From Nocardia araoensis NBRC 100135 (GTDB lineage: Bacteria; Actinomycetota; Actinomycetes; Mycobacteriales; Mycobacteriaceae), in the NCBI RefSeq assembly GCF_000308435.1, contig NZ_BAFR01000218.1:1-64000 (forward strand): DNA of 64,000 nt, written 5' to 3'. How positions within the stretch are numbered: position 1 is the stretch's first letter; each line of letters begins with the position of its first letter. The translations under genes and the position numbers were made by a program. Below the pieces are notes generated by a model. That model saw only the letters and a list, made by a program, of their open reading frames with translations, was not told the origin of the DNA and did no database searches. Positions 8,948 to 16,458 of the stretch are shown here, one piece after another.

Positions 8948-9712
8948 ATGTCCCAGATCCTCAACCCCATGAATCTCGGTGAGAGCGACAACATCCCGGG
9001 AAACAACTACGCCTACTGCATCGACCTGACCAAGCCCTGGTTCATGCGCAAGGGCGCGATGATCGCCTACTACGGCGACATCCGATTCCAGGCGCTCAGC
9101 CACGGGTTGCAGGGCGGCCTGCTGCACATGGTGTCCCAGCAGTTCTCGGCGCCGCTGTTCACCGGCGACTACGTCGTCGCGGAGGGGCACGGCAAGCTGA
9201 TCATCGGCGACCGCGGCTACGACATCAATTCCTACGATCTCGAGGACAACGGCAACCTGACCATCCGGGCGGCGAACCTGCTGGCCTTCGAGCCGGGCCT
9301 GTCGCTCAACCAGTCCATCGTGCCCGGTTTCCTCACCTTGATCGGCACCGGCAAGTTCCTCGCTTCGTCCAACGGGCCGGTGATGTTCGCCGAGCCGCCG
9401 CTGCGCGTCGATCCGGAATCGCTGGTCGGCTGGGCGGATTGCCCGTCCCCGAGCCACCACTACGACGAACGCTGGATCTCGGGTTTCCTGGCCGCGGGTG
9501 CGGCGCGCTTCGGCGTGAACTCCGGTGAGGAGCGCCAGTTCGATTTCACCGGTGCGGGGACCGTGCTGATCCAGTCCAGCGAGAAGGTGCTCAGCGACTC
9601 CATGCTGGTGCGCACCATCGAGGGACAGATTCAGAGCGGCATCACCGTCGGCGGCCTGCAACGATTGCAAGGGCTCATCGCGCAGCAGCTGGCCGGGCAC
9701 CAGCAGTACTGA
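8948..9712 (+). CDS. AIM24-family protein 3
   Basis: 254 residues from ATG 8948; GTG 8942, overlapping the previous stop as GTGA, is an alternative. Contains KGAMIAYYGDIRFQ, GLLHMVSQQF, RAANLLAFEPGL and RVDPESLVGW, so it is the third, more diverged AIM24 member. It has an extra C-terminal helix (about 225-254). It closes the three-gene AIM24 cluster. Confidence 0.83.
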   Translation: MSQILNPMNLGESDNIPGNNYAYCIDLTKPWFMRKGAMIAYYGDIRFQALSHGLQGGLLHMVSQQFSAPLFTGDYVVAEGHGKLIIGDRGYDINSYDLEDNGNLTIRAANLLAFEPGLSLNQSIVPGFLTLIGTGKFLASSNGPVMFAEPPLRVDPESLVGWADCPSPSHHYDERWISGFLAAGAARFGVNSGEERQFDFTGAGTVLIQSSEKVLSDSMLVRTIEGQIQSGITVGGLQRLQGLIAQQLAGHQQY

Positions 9713-9770
9713 CCCACGGCGGTGGTCCGATCGGCCGCCCCTGGTCGCACCGCGAAAACCGGTTGCGGCC

Positions 9771-10160
9771 GTGCCGCGCAATCACTCGCGTGGGGGATTC
9801 GCGGCCGAGGGGATCCGGATACCGTTCAGCAACCAGCGCAAGCCGGGCCAAGTGGACGACGGAACCGGCACCACACCCACCGTCCTGCCCGACGGGAACT
9901 CGGTCGAAGCCGCGCCGACGGTGGTGCCGAAGCTGTCTCTGGCCACCGGTCTGATCTACACCTACACGAAGAGCGCCGACCCGAGCGATCCCTGGTACTG
10001 GACCGCCCTCGACTACCGCACCGGCGCAACGGTGTGGAAACAGCTCTCCGGCACCGGCCTCGGCTTCAACAACAACTACGCCGGAATCGCACTCGGCCCC
10101 GATAGAGCGGCCTACCTCGGCACACTCGGCGGACTGGTGTCCATGCGCGACGGCGGGTGA
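9771..10160 (+). pseudogene. C-terminal remnant of a beta-propeller (PQQ-repeat-like) protein
   Basis: Recognisable protein sequence covers roughly 9860-10160. It contains TVVPKLSLATGLIYTYTK, then WYWTALDYRTGATVWKQL, NNNYAGIALGPD and AYLGTLGGLVSMRDG. This looks like the last two blades of a secreted quinoprotein-like beta-propeller, whose family members are several hundred residues long. No upstream part of the gene is present; AIM24 copy 3 lies directly before it. The ATG at 9771 is only the first start of the open frame. Most likely a deletion remnant and not a functional 129-residue protein. Confidence 0.6.
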
Positions 10161-10297
10161 GCCGAGGCGCGCGAACCGCGTCAGAGTAGAACAGGCGCAT
10201 GGGCGTATCACGGACGGAGAGCGAAGGTTTCGCGACAGCTCGGTGAACTCGTCTTGATGTCCCCCAGGGCCGGTGACGGTCAGCGGAGAATCGAAAG

Positions 10298-11143
10298 ATG
10301 GCTGACTTGGCGCTTTCGCCGCAGCGTCGCACGGCGCTGACGCACCTGGTCCAAGACGAATCCTCCTTCGCGACAGCGTATCCGCGGGTCGCGGACTACT
10401 GGTCCACCGCGGGCCGGTTGCCCGGCACCGGTGACGACATCGCCGACGCCACATTCGACCTACACCTACTGCACTACATGACCGGCGGTGCCAGCACGAA
10501 TCCGTATTGGGACATCGTCGCTGCCGCGGTGTCGCCGGGGCCGACGGAACGCGCCAATCGCGCCGAGGTGAACGGCGGGAACCCGAAAGGCAGTGCGCGC
10601 TTGGCGTATGCGCAGATCGTGCTGCAAGCCGCTTACGCCTACGCAATTCCCTCGCCTGCCACACTGCGCTGGGTAGCGGACGTCGCCCAGGGCAGGCCGG
10701 TGCTGGAGGTCGGCTCCGGGCGCGGATACTGGGCGCATCAACTCACCCGAATCGGCCTGTCCATCAGCGCTTTCGACTCCCACCCGCCGGACCGAGCGAC
10801 CAACACGGCCTTTCCCGCCGCGCCGGGGCAGACCGCGACCTGGCACCCCACCGCCACGCCACCGTCTTCCACGGCCGATCTGGTCGCCGCGCACGCCGAC
10901 CACGCGCTGTTCCTCTGCTGGCCGCCCGGCTGGGAGAACCCGATGGCCTCCACCCTTCTCGCCGCCTACCAGGAGGCGGGCGGCTCGTTGCTGATCTACA
11001 TCGGCGAAGCACGCGGCGGGCGCACGGCCGACAGCGCGTTCTTCGACACGCTCGAGGCCGGATGGACCCTGCTCGACCAGGACCCCGACTACGTCTCCTG
11101 GTGGAATCTCGGCGACCGGGCGCAGTGCTGGCAGCGCCGGTGA
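10298..11143 (+). CDS. Methyltransferase-like hypothetical protein
   Basis: 281 residues. A helical N-terminal half (about 1-130) precedes VLEVGSGRGYWAHQL, a clear SAM-binding motif I of class I methyltransferases, with an acidic residue (FDSHPPD) at the expected place after strand 2. LFLCWPPGWENP may be the equivalent of the catalytic-loop motif IV. The substrate cannot be told. ATG 10298 has GGAG about nine bases upstream. It lies in the accessory block that interrupts the Ter locus and is convergent with the metallohydrolase gene, four bases away. Confidence 0.6.
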   Translation: MADLALSPQRRTALTHLVQDESSFATAYPRVADYWSTAGRLPGTGDDIADATFDLHLLHYMTGGASTNPYWDIVAAAVSPGPTERANRAEVNGGNPKGSARLAYAQIVLQAAYAYAIPSPATLRWVADVAQGRPVLEVGSGRGYWAHQLTRIGLSISAFDSHPPDRATNTAFPAAPGQTATWHPTATPPSSTADLVAAHADHALFLCWPPGWENPMASTLLAAYQEAGGSLLIYIGEARGGRTADSAFFDTLEAGWTLLDQDPDYVSWWNLGDRAQCWQRR

Positions 11144-11147
11144 GGGG

Positions 11148-11945
11148 TCAGCTCGCGCGTTGGAATTCCCACGGGTCGTGGGCGCTGATCAGAGTGACCT
11201 CGTCGCCGTGATCGCGGTGTAGTTCGCGCAGCCGCGCCTGGGTGCCCAGCCGCAGGTCGTGGTGGACCTCGGAACTGGTCTGCACGATATCGAGCACCGG
11301 GTGCGGCTGCGGTGCCAGGTCGAGTTCGCGGTGGTAGTAGTACGCGTCACCGCAATGCAGCAGCCAACGGTCGCCATCGCGCACAGCGATACCGGTGTGG
11401 CCTGCGGTGTGCCCGCCCAGCGGAATCAATTGGAAGTCATCGGACAGGTCCTTCGGTTGGATCGCGTTGAAACCGAACCACTTCGCGGTCGGTTCCGACG
11501 GATAGGTCACCCAGTTCGGCTCGTGCGCCCAGTGTGCGGAGCGGTAGCGGAAACTGGGCGCTTCCGCCTGCGCCGCCGCCAGTTCGTCGGCGAGCACGTG
11601 CACCCGCGCATCCGGGAAGTCGGGCAGTCCGCCGCAATGGTCCACGTCGAGGTGAGTGAGGATGATGTGCCGGACGTCGGCGGGGTCGTAGCCGAGCTGC
11701 TCGACCTGCCGGATCGCGGTCTCGTCCTCGGCGAGGACGGGCTGGGCCATCGCCACCCATTCCGCCCCGAGGGTGCCCGCCGGGTCGCGCACGTCGTCCA
11801 GCCCGATGCCCGTCTCGATCAGGACCAGACCGTCGGATGCCGTCTCCACCAGCAGGCAGTGATTCACCGCATGAGCGGGCGCGGGCCCGTCGTAGGTGGC
11901 TTCGATCTGCCGAACCGATCCGCAATTGAGGTGATGGATTGTCAT
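11148..11945 (-). CDS. Metallo-beta-lactamase-fold hydrolase (AHL-lactonase-like)
   Basis: 265 residues. THLDVDHCGGL is the metal motif in its HxDxDH variant; GGHTAGHTGI and HCGDAYYYH supply further metal ligands. This arrangement is common in the lactonase-like branch. The substrate is unknown. ATG 11945 was chosen because it lies just outside the MerR operator at 11961-11980 and begins MTIHHLNCGS. It is divergent from the MerR gene, a typical regulator-target pair. Confidence 0.8.
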   Translation of the reverse strand: MTIHHLNCGSVRQIEATYDGPAPAHAVNHCLLVETASDGLVLIETGIGLDDVRDPAGTLGAEWVAMAQPVLAEDETAIRQVEQLGYDPADVRHIILTHLDVDHCGGLPDFPDARVHVLADELAAAQAEAPSFRYRSAHWAHEPNWVTYPSEPTAKWFGFNAIQPKDLSDDFQLIPLGGHTAGHTGIAVRDGDRWLLHCGDAYYYHRELDLAPQPHPVLDIVQTSSEVHHDLRLGTQARLRELHRDHGDEVTLISAHDPWEFQRAS

Positions 11946-11960
11946 ACGAGCTAGTCTGTG

Positions 11961-11980
11961 ACTTGAAGCGCGGTTCAAGT
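11961..11980. promoter_or_regulatory. MerR-type operator dyad between metallohydrolase and MerR genes
   Basis: ACTTGAA-GCGCGG-TTCAAGT is a perfect dyad with seven-base arms. It lies 15 bases from the metallohydrolase ATG and 12 bases from the MerR ATG. MerR-family sites are dyads placed between -35 and -10, so this is the expected target of the neighbouring regulator (inference). Confidence 0.65.
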
Positions 11981-11992
11981 CAAGGAGACGAG

Positions 11993-12394
11993 ATGACCGA
12001 CGTCCTGCTCGATATCGCCGAGGTCGGCGAACAAACCGGCCTCGCCCCCTCCGCCCTGCGTTTCTACGAGAAACGCGGTCTCATCGCCGCGACCGGCCGC
12101 AACGGCCTGCGCCGCACCTACCACCCCGACATCCTGAACCGCCTGGCCCTCATCTCCTGCGCCCGAGGCGCCGGTTTCACCCTCGCCGAAATCGCCCGCT
12201 TCCTCCGCGCCACCCCCTCCGACGCGGAACTTCGCGCCCGCATGGCGGAAAAAGCAAGCCAACTCGACGAGGACATAACCCGCCTCATCCGCATGCGCGA
12301 CAGCCTCCGCCACGCCGCCACCTGCACCCACGACCCGCTGGTCGAATGCCCGGATTTCAAATCCACCTTCGACCCGACCTCCAGCGCTGTGTAA
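11993..12394 (+). CDS. MerR-family transcriptional regulator
   Basis: 133 residues. The winged helix DIAEVGEQTGLAPSALRFYEKRGLI and the second helical part ARGAGFTLAEIARFL are standard MerR. A dimerisation helix (about 75-110) follows, then a C-terminal tail with two Cys (CTHDPLVEC) that could bind a metal or sense redox state. It is not the SoxR four-Cys pattern. ATG 11993 follows AAGGAGACGAG. It probably controls itself and the divergent hydrolase through the 11961-11980 dyad. Confidence 0.85.
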   Translation: MTDVLLDIAEVGEQTGLAPSALRFYEKRGLIAATGRNGLRRTYHPDILNRLALISCARGAGFTLAEIARFLRATPSDAELRARMAEKASQLDEDITRLIRMRDSLRHAATCTHDPLVECPDFKSTFDPTSSAV

Positions 12395-12433
12395 GTAGGC
12401 AACCCATCCCGATCAGCCGAAGGGCGGGCACGC

Positions 12434-12589
12434 CTATTCGCTGGTCGGATCGATCGGGAATGCCTTCCCGTCTATGACTACGAAAGGCTCGCCGACGAAT
12501 CCGTACTCGTCTACGACCGACCACGTGCCATCGGCGTGCTCCATCCAGGCGGCAGGACCGTCTTGCTCGTTCCTCCCCTGCCTGCCCAC
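12434..12589 (-). CDS. Small protein of 51 residues, third gene of a mini-operon
   Basis: GTG 12589 starts two bases after the stop of the preceding small gene and is preceded by GAGGA, which points to translational coupling. The product reads as ordinary protein (WMEHADGTWSVVDEYGFVGE, ending FPIDPTSE) and is acidic. No family is recognised. It is too short for usual gene callers and could also begin at an internal ATG. Confidence 0.5.
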   Translation of the reverse strand: MGRQGRNEQDGPAAWMEHADGTWSVVDEYGFVGEPFVVIDGKAFPIDPTSE

Positions 12590-12591
12590 GG

Positions 12592-12774
12592 CTAATCCTC
12601 CGACAATCCAAAGCTGTAGGCCGCGGCGGACAGGTACTGCTTGCAGCCGGGGCCGTGACCGCAGTGGACATTCGCCACGAACCGCGCTTGCTCCAGCGAT
12701 CGGAAGGAACCATCCATCGCGCAGTTTCGGTGCATCCTGCGCCACTGCTCGGCGTCGGCGAGCGAGATGCTCAT
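12592..12774 (-). CDS. Small Cys/His-containing protein of 60 residues
   Basis: The ATG overlaps the stop of the upstream membrane-protein gene by four bases (ATGA). The product has three Cys and several His in the pattern HRNCAMDG and HCGHGPGCK, which could bind a metal. No family is recognised. Placement between two other tiny genes on the same strand supports translation. Confidence 0.5.
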   Translation of the reverse strand: MSISLADAEQWRRMHRNCAMDGSFRSLEQARFVANVHCGHGPGCKQYLSAAAYSFGLSED

Positions 12775-12938
12775 CGATCCGTCTCCTGCTCGACGCGGTG
12801 GATGATGTCGTACGCATCGACCGATTCATCGGTTTCGTCCTCGCGATCGATGAGCCACGGCAGCACGAACCAAACAATCCACAGCACGAACAGGACTGCG
12901 ACGACAACGACACTCGTGGTAACGAGATCGGCGGGCAT
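12771..12938 (-). CDS. Small single-span membrane protein of 55 residues
   Basis: ATG 12938 has AGAGG nine bases upstream and gives MPADLVTTS followed by a hydrophobic span (about 7-27), then a highly acidic tail (DREDETDESVDAYD). It overlaps the next small gene by four bases. Role unknown; the set looks like a three-gene leftward mini-operon upstream of the XRE regulator. Confidence 0.55.
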   Translation of the reverse strand: MPADLVTTSVVVVAVLFVLWIVWFVLPWLIDREDETDESVDAYDIIHRVEQETDR

Positions 12939-13057
12939 TACACACAACCTCTCGACGGACTCGATAGTTGCCGCCAACTCGCCATAACTGCAGGCAGAGC
13001 GGCGATTACGGAGAGATTCTGGCTCCGGCGATGCCCTTCGCTCGATAACGCAGCGGG

Positions 13058-13074
13058 TATCTCATCGTGAGATA
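13058..13074. promoter_or_regulatory. Palindromic operator overlapping the -10 of the XRE-regulator gene
   Basis: TATCTCA-TCG-TGAGATA is a perfect 17-base palindrome. It overlaps a -10-like TATAAG at 13073-13078, ten bases before the ATG of the XRE gene. Autoregulation by that HTH protein is the simplest reading. Confidence 0.65.
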
Positions 13075-13087
13075 TAAGCTCGGCGCA

Positions 13088-13933
13088 ATGGAGACCAAGT
13101 ACGGGGGAATCGAGGTCCCTGCGGCGGTTTGGCACAAGCCCGAAGTGGGCGCGCTCTTGCGGCGACGCGATGTGTCGGCGCTACTCCGCTCAGTTCAGCG
13201 GTACACCGGAGCGAGCCAAGCACGCATCGCAGCGGCGGTAGGGCTGGGCCAAGGCCGAGTCAACGAGATCATCAACAGCAGAAGAACTGTCACACGCTTC
13301 GACGTGTTCGAGCGGATCGCGGATGGCATCTTGATGCCGGACCACGCGCGCGTCTTGTTCGGCCTCGCTCCACGTCACGCGCATACACTCACCGGCCACG
13401 CCGAGATCGCGCAAGCATTCACCGTCCAGTCGGAGGCCGATGCCGAACTGCGCCGACAAGCGGTGAGCGCAGATCGAATCGACCTGTTGGCTGTACGCGG
13501 TCTGGGGCTGCTCGCGCTGAACGAGTCTTTGCTGCGTGGCCCACTGCTGCAACGGACCGAAAGCGTCGCTGTTCGAGCTCTGCTCTTGGATCCGAATTCG
13601 AAGGCCACAGGTATCCGCGCAGCAGAAATCGGCGAATCGAGACAGTCTTTCGCTGCGGGCATCGAGCTCGCCCTGGCACGGATATCCGAGTTTCACGGGC
13701 ATCCCTTTGTCGAACTGCAAGTCGCTGTCTACGACTCGCTGCCGACCTGGCGGATGCTGGTTTTCGACCAGACTTTGTATCTGTCTGCTTTCGGCGCGTC
13801 CGCCGAGGGACATCGCTCAGGGATGTACAAGCTCACGGCGGCCACCAACGGAGTCCTGCATGCCGGATTCCTACGGCAGTTCGAGCAGATGTGGCTCCAA
13901 GCCCGGACGATCGAGGGAGGATCGGTCACATGA
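13088..13933 (+). CDS. XRE-type HTH regulator with a C-terminal effector-like domain
   Basis: 281 residues. The helix-turn-helix (about 25-65) reads SQARIAAAVGLGQGRVNEIINSRRTVTRFDVFERIADG. A linker is followed by a domain from about 125 (VAVRALLLDPNS, AEIGESRQSFAAGIELALAR, FVELQVAVYDSLPTWRMLVFD) that resembles the DUF5919-type domain of actinobacterial HTH proteins. ATG 13088 was preferred to GTG 13067 because the palindrome and -10 lie between them. It overlaps the CYTH gene by four bases, so the two form an operon. Confidence 0.75.
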   Translation: METKYGGIEVPAAVWHKPEVGALLRRRDVSALLRSVQRYTGASQARIAAAVGLGQGRVNEIINSRRTVTRFDVFERIADGILMPDHARVLFGLAPRHAHTLTGHAEIAQAFTVQSEADAELRRQAVSADRIDLLAVRGLGLLALNESLLRGPLLQRTESVAVRALLLDPNSKATGIRAAEIGESRQSFAAGIELALARISEFHGHPFVELQVAVYDSLPTWRMLVFDQTLYLSAFGASAEGHRSGMYKLTAATNGVLHAGFLRQFEQMWLQARTIEGGSVT

Positions 13934-14499
13934 TCGAGGCGGAACTCAAGGCTCGAGTCCGTGACGTCGAGTCGGTGAAAGCTGCACTGGCGGCGCGGAG
14001 CGCAGGTCAGCGCTCGAAATATCAGGACACCTACTATGACCTGGCGGACGACCGATTGTCTTCCGAGGGCCGTGAACTGCGGTTGCGGACAATCACTACG
14101 GACAATGGTCGGCGATCCCTGCTGACCTACAAGGAACCCACGATCGACACGGCCAGTGGATCGAAGCCGGAATACGAGACCGAGGTGGGCGACCCTTCGG
14201 TGATCGACTCCTTGCTACGCGGTCTCGATCTGAAAGTCCTGGTCGGCTTCGAAAAGCATTGCATCAATTATAGATTCGTGTCTGAAGGACGCGAGCTGCT
14301 GGCCACGCTGGTGACCGTCCCCGAACTGGACGGCACGTTCATCGAGCTGGAGACCATCGTGCCCGAATCGGAGCTGGCGGAAGCGATGGAGGTCGTACGG
14401 ACCACGCTCCGACAGCTCGGCATCGCGGACGGCGATCTCACCACCGAGCAGTACACGGATGCCGTGCTCGCTACGCGGAAGGCGTCGGGGCTGCCTTGA
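13930..14499 (+). CDS. CYTH-domain protein (class IV adenylate cyclase-like)
   Basis: 189 residues. The EAELK at 3-7 is the CYTH signature ExExK, followed by the tunnel strands (YQDTYYDL, ELRLRTI, LLTYKEP, YETEVGD, IELETIV). CYTH proteins bind triphosphates as cAMP-forming cyclases or as triphosphatases; which applies here cannot be read from sequence. The start codon overlaps the stop of the XRE gene (ATGA), so the HTH protein is the likely partner or regulator. The 3' end overlaps the convergent HAD gene by 29 bases. Confidence 0.83.
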   Translation: MIEAELKARVRDVESVKAALAARSAGQRSKYQDTYYDLADDRLSSEGRELRLRTITTDNGRRSLLTYKEPTIDTASGSKPEYETEVGDPSVIDSLLRGLDLKVLVGFEKHCINYRFVSEGRELLATLVTVPELDGTFIELETIVPESELAEAMEVVRTTLRQLGIADGDLTTEQYTDAVLATRKASGLP

Positions 14500-15322
14500 T
14501 GAACCAGTTGATGATTTCCTCGCCCGCGAGGATGCCGGTGGCTCTGGTGACGGTGAGGTTGGGGTGGGTCCAGTTGAGTTGTTCGAGTTCGCCGTGGCGG
14601 GGGCGGATGGCGGAGTCCGCCGCGCGCAGCATTTCGGCGTCGAGGGCGCCGTCGCCTGCCGCGAGAGTTCGGGCGTCGTCGGCGAGTTCGCCGCTTTCCC
14701 AGAGACGCTTGCGCACCTCGTCCACCGCGCGGCTCTTGCAGACGGCCTGCGGCATGGTGTAGATCTTGCGGCCCTGCTGGGACGCGGACCAGCCGCGCGG
14801 ACGGCACCAGTCGTCCCACTCCGCCAAGAACCCCTCGGGAACGTCCTTGGGCTTCACCACCAGGTAGCAGAACAGATGATCGGCCACGCGGAACTTGGTG
14901 ACCCACGAGTCATCGATGCGGGTGTGCAGTTCCTTGCTCACCTCGGACAGGGTGGCGCCCCCCGCGCGAACCTGGGCGTCGATGCCGATGCGCCAGCTCA
15001 GATCGGGCACGCCGTCGACCAGGATGTTCCCGCCGTTGCTGGTGATCGCGTAGCGCCACGGCGCTCCGGGCAGGCGGATGCGGTCGAACTGTTTGATGGT
15101 GCGGGTGGTGGTGGGAACGACGGCGGCGGGTTCGGTCAGGGTCTGCATCCGCAGCGCCGCGGTGGTGGTCATGAACGACAGCGGCGCCCCTTCCAGATGC
15201 TCCACGCAGACCGTCGGCACGTCGGCGGTGGTGCTGAAGGCGTTACGCGAGTAGATCATCGTCCGGTCCAGGTCGGTCGCGATCAGCGCACGTCTTCGGT
15301 GGGTCGGCGCGGATAGGTTCAC
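14471..15322 (-). CDS. HAD-family phosphatase of the Ter biosynthetic module
   Basis: 283 residues. ALIATDLDRTMIYS carries the HAD motif I (DxD: D-L-D), with AITSNGG and a late AAGDGALDAEML motif supplying motif II/IV-like elements of a Cof-like phosphatase. GTG 15322 overlaps the stop of the phosphoribosyltransferase gene by four bases. This is the last gene of a tightly overlapping leftward operon whose composition (CitE-like, two PRTases, HAD) matches the nucleoside-like metabolite module proposed for Ter systems (established comparative genomics; product unknown). Confidence 0.78.
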   Translation of the reverse strand: MNLSAPTHRRRALIATDLDRTMIYSRNAFSTTADVPTVCVEHLEGAPLSFMTTTAALRMQTLTEPAAVVPTTTRTIKQFDRIRLPGAPWRYAITSNGGNILVDGVPDLSWRIGIDAQVRAGGATLSEVSKELHTRIDDSWVTKFRVADHLFCYLVVKPKDVPEGFLAEWDDWCRPRGWSASQQGRKIYTMPQAVCKSRAVDEVRKRLWESGELADDARTLAAGDGALDAEMLRAADSAIRPRHGELEQLNWTHPNLTVTRATGILAGEEIINWFIKAAPTPSA

Positions 15323-16458
15323 TGCTGCACGTCCTTGATCAGTCCCATGCACGAATATGCCAGGTCGGCGACGACTTCGACGGGAACACCCCTGGCCGCG
15401 GCGAGCATCCGGATGTGCGCGTGCTCCGGCGCGTCGGGCTCCCGCACCAGCACCCGCCACGGGACGCGCCGCAGCAGCACCCGCGTGGTCTCGCCGACAC
15501 CCGGCTTCACGAAGTTCACGCTGGTGATGCCGTATCGCTCCCGCACCTGCTCCACCGACGCCCAACCGGTCCAGGTGGGCGTCCGGTCGCTCGCGCGGAT
15601 GGCGGCCACCTCGGCGGGCACCCGATCGCGGACCGCGGCGAAGGCGCCGCTCACGGTGTCCAGCAGACGCCCGGACACATCGTCACCGGCCAGTTCGCGG
15701 TAGAACTTGGCGCCGTGGAAATCGCCGGGCCCGATCAGCGTGTCGTTCAGGACCGTGCGTGAAACCAAGCCGGAGACAGTCGAATTCAAGCAGGCCGACG
15801 CGATCAGGAAGTCGTCGCGGGTGCCGTAGGTGCGCACGCAGTGCCCCGGATCGGCCAGCACCGCCAATTCGTCGTCGAACCGCGGACCGCCGGCCGCGCG
15901 ATAGGCGTCCAGCGCTTCGGTCAGCTCACGGGTGATCGCGCCTTTGCCGGTCCATCCGTCCAGGAAGACGACCGAGGACGGATCGTGATGCTCGGCCAGG
16001 TAGTCCAGCGCCACCGCGTCGATCCCGCGATCCCGCACGATCGACACCGCGTAGTGCGGCACCTCCAGGCCGGGGCGCCGCGCAAGCAGCCAACGGCGCA
16101 TCAGAATGCCGACCGGCGTGCCCGCACGCGCCAGCGACACCAGGACGATGTCCTCGCCGCGTTCGGCGACGACCAGCTCCGACACGGTGGCCACGGCCAG
16201 CGCGAGCCGCTCGGCGCTGGCCGCGAGCACCTCGTCGAACAGCGCGCGGTACGACGCGTCGGGCTGATACTCGATCGGCAGCGACTCCGCGTAGTGCGCT
16301 TTCCCGGCCTGGATGCGCCGTTCGCGCTCGGCGATGTCGGCCTCCAGGTCGACTTCCGACAGGTCCTTCAGCAGCCAGGAGACCTCGTCGGCCGCGTAGG
16401 AGCCGAACTCCGGTCCGTGCAGCGGCATGGGTAGCGCGCCCACCCTGGTACTCGTCAT
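15319..16458 (-). CDS. Ter-module phosphoribosyltransferase-like protein with PELOTA-like C-terminus (StiP/PRTase_1 type)
   Basis: 379 residues. LVSLARAGTPVGILMRRWL and SVVFLDGWTGKGAITREL look like PRTase substrate and PRPP-loop segments of the PRTase_1 group (also annotated as cysteine protease StiP). The end (VLVREPDAPEHAHIRMLAAA, then VADLAYSCMGLIKDV) matches the PELOTA-type RNA-binding tail of these proteins. ATG 16458 overlaps the stop of the preceding gene by four bases. Proposed role is building a nucleoside-like compound in the Ter stress response; this is inference from gene context. Confidence 0.75.
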   Translation of the reverse strand: MTSTRVGALPMPLHGPEFGSYAADEVSWLLKDLSEVDLEADIAERERRIQAGKAHYAESLPIEYQPDASYRALFDEVLAASAERLALAVATVSELVVAERGEDIVLVSLARAGTPVGILMRRWLLARRPGLEVPHYAVSIVRDRGIDAVALDYLAEHHDPSSVVFLDGWTGKGAITRELTEALDAYRAAGGPRFDDELAVLADPGHCVRTYGTRDDFLIASACLNSTVSGLVSRTVLNDTLIGPGDFHGAKFYRELAGDDVSGRLLDTVSGAFAAVRDRVPAEVAAIRASDRTPTWTGWASVEQVRERYGITSVNFVKPGVGETTRVLLRRVPWRVLVREPDAPEHAHIRMLAAARGVPVEVVADLAYSCMGLIKDVQQ

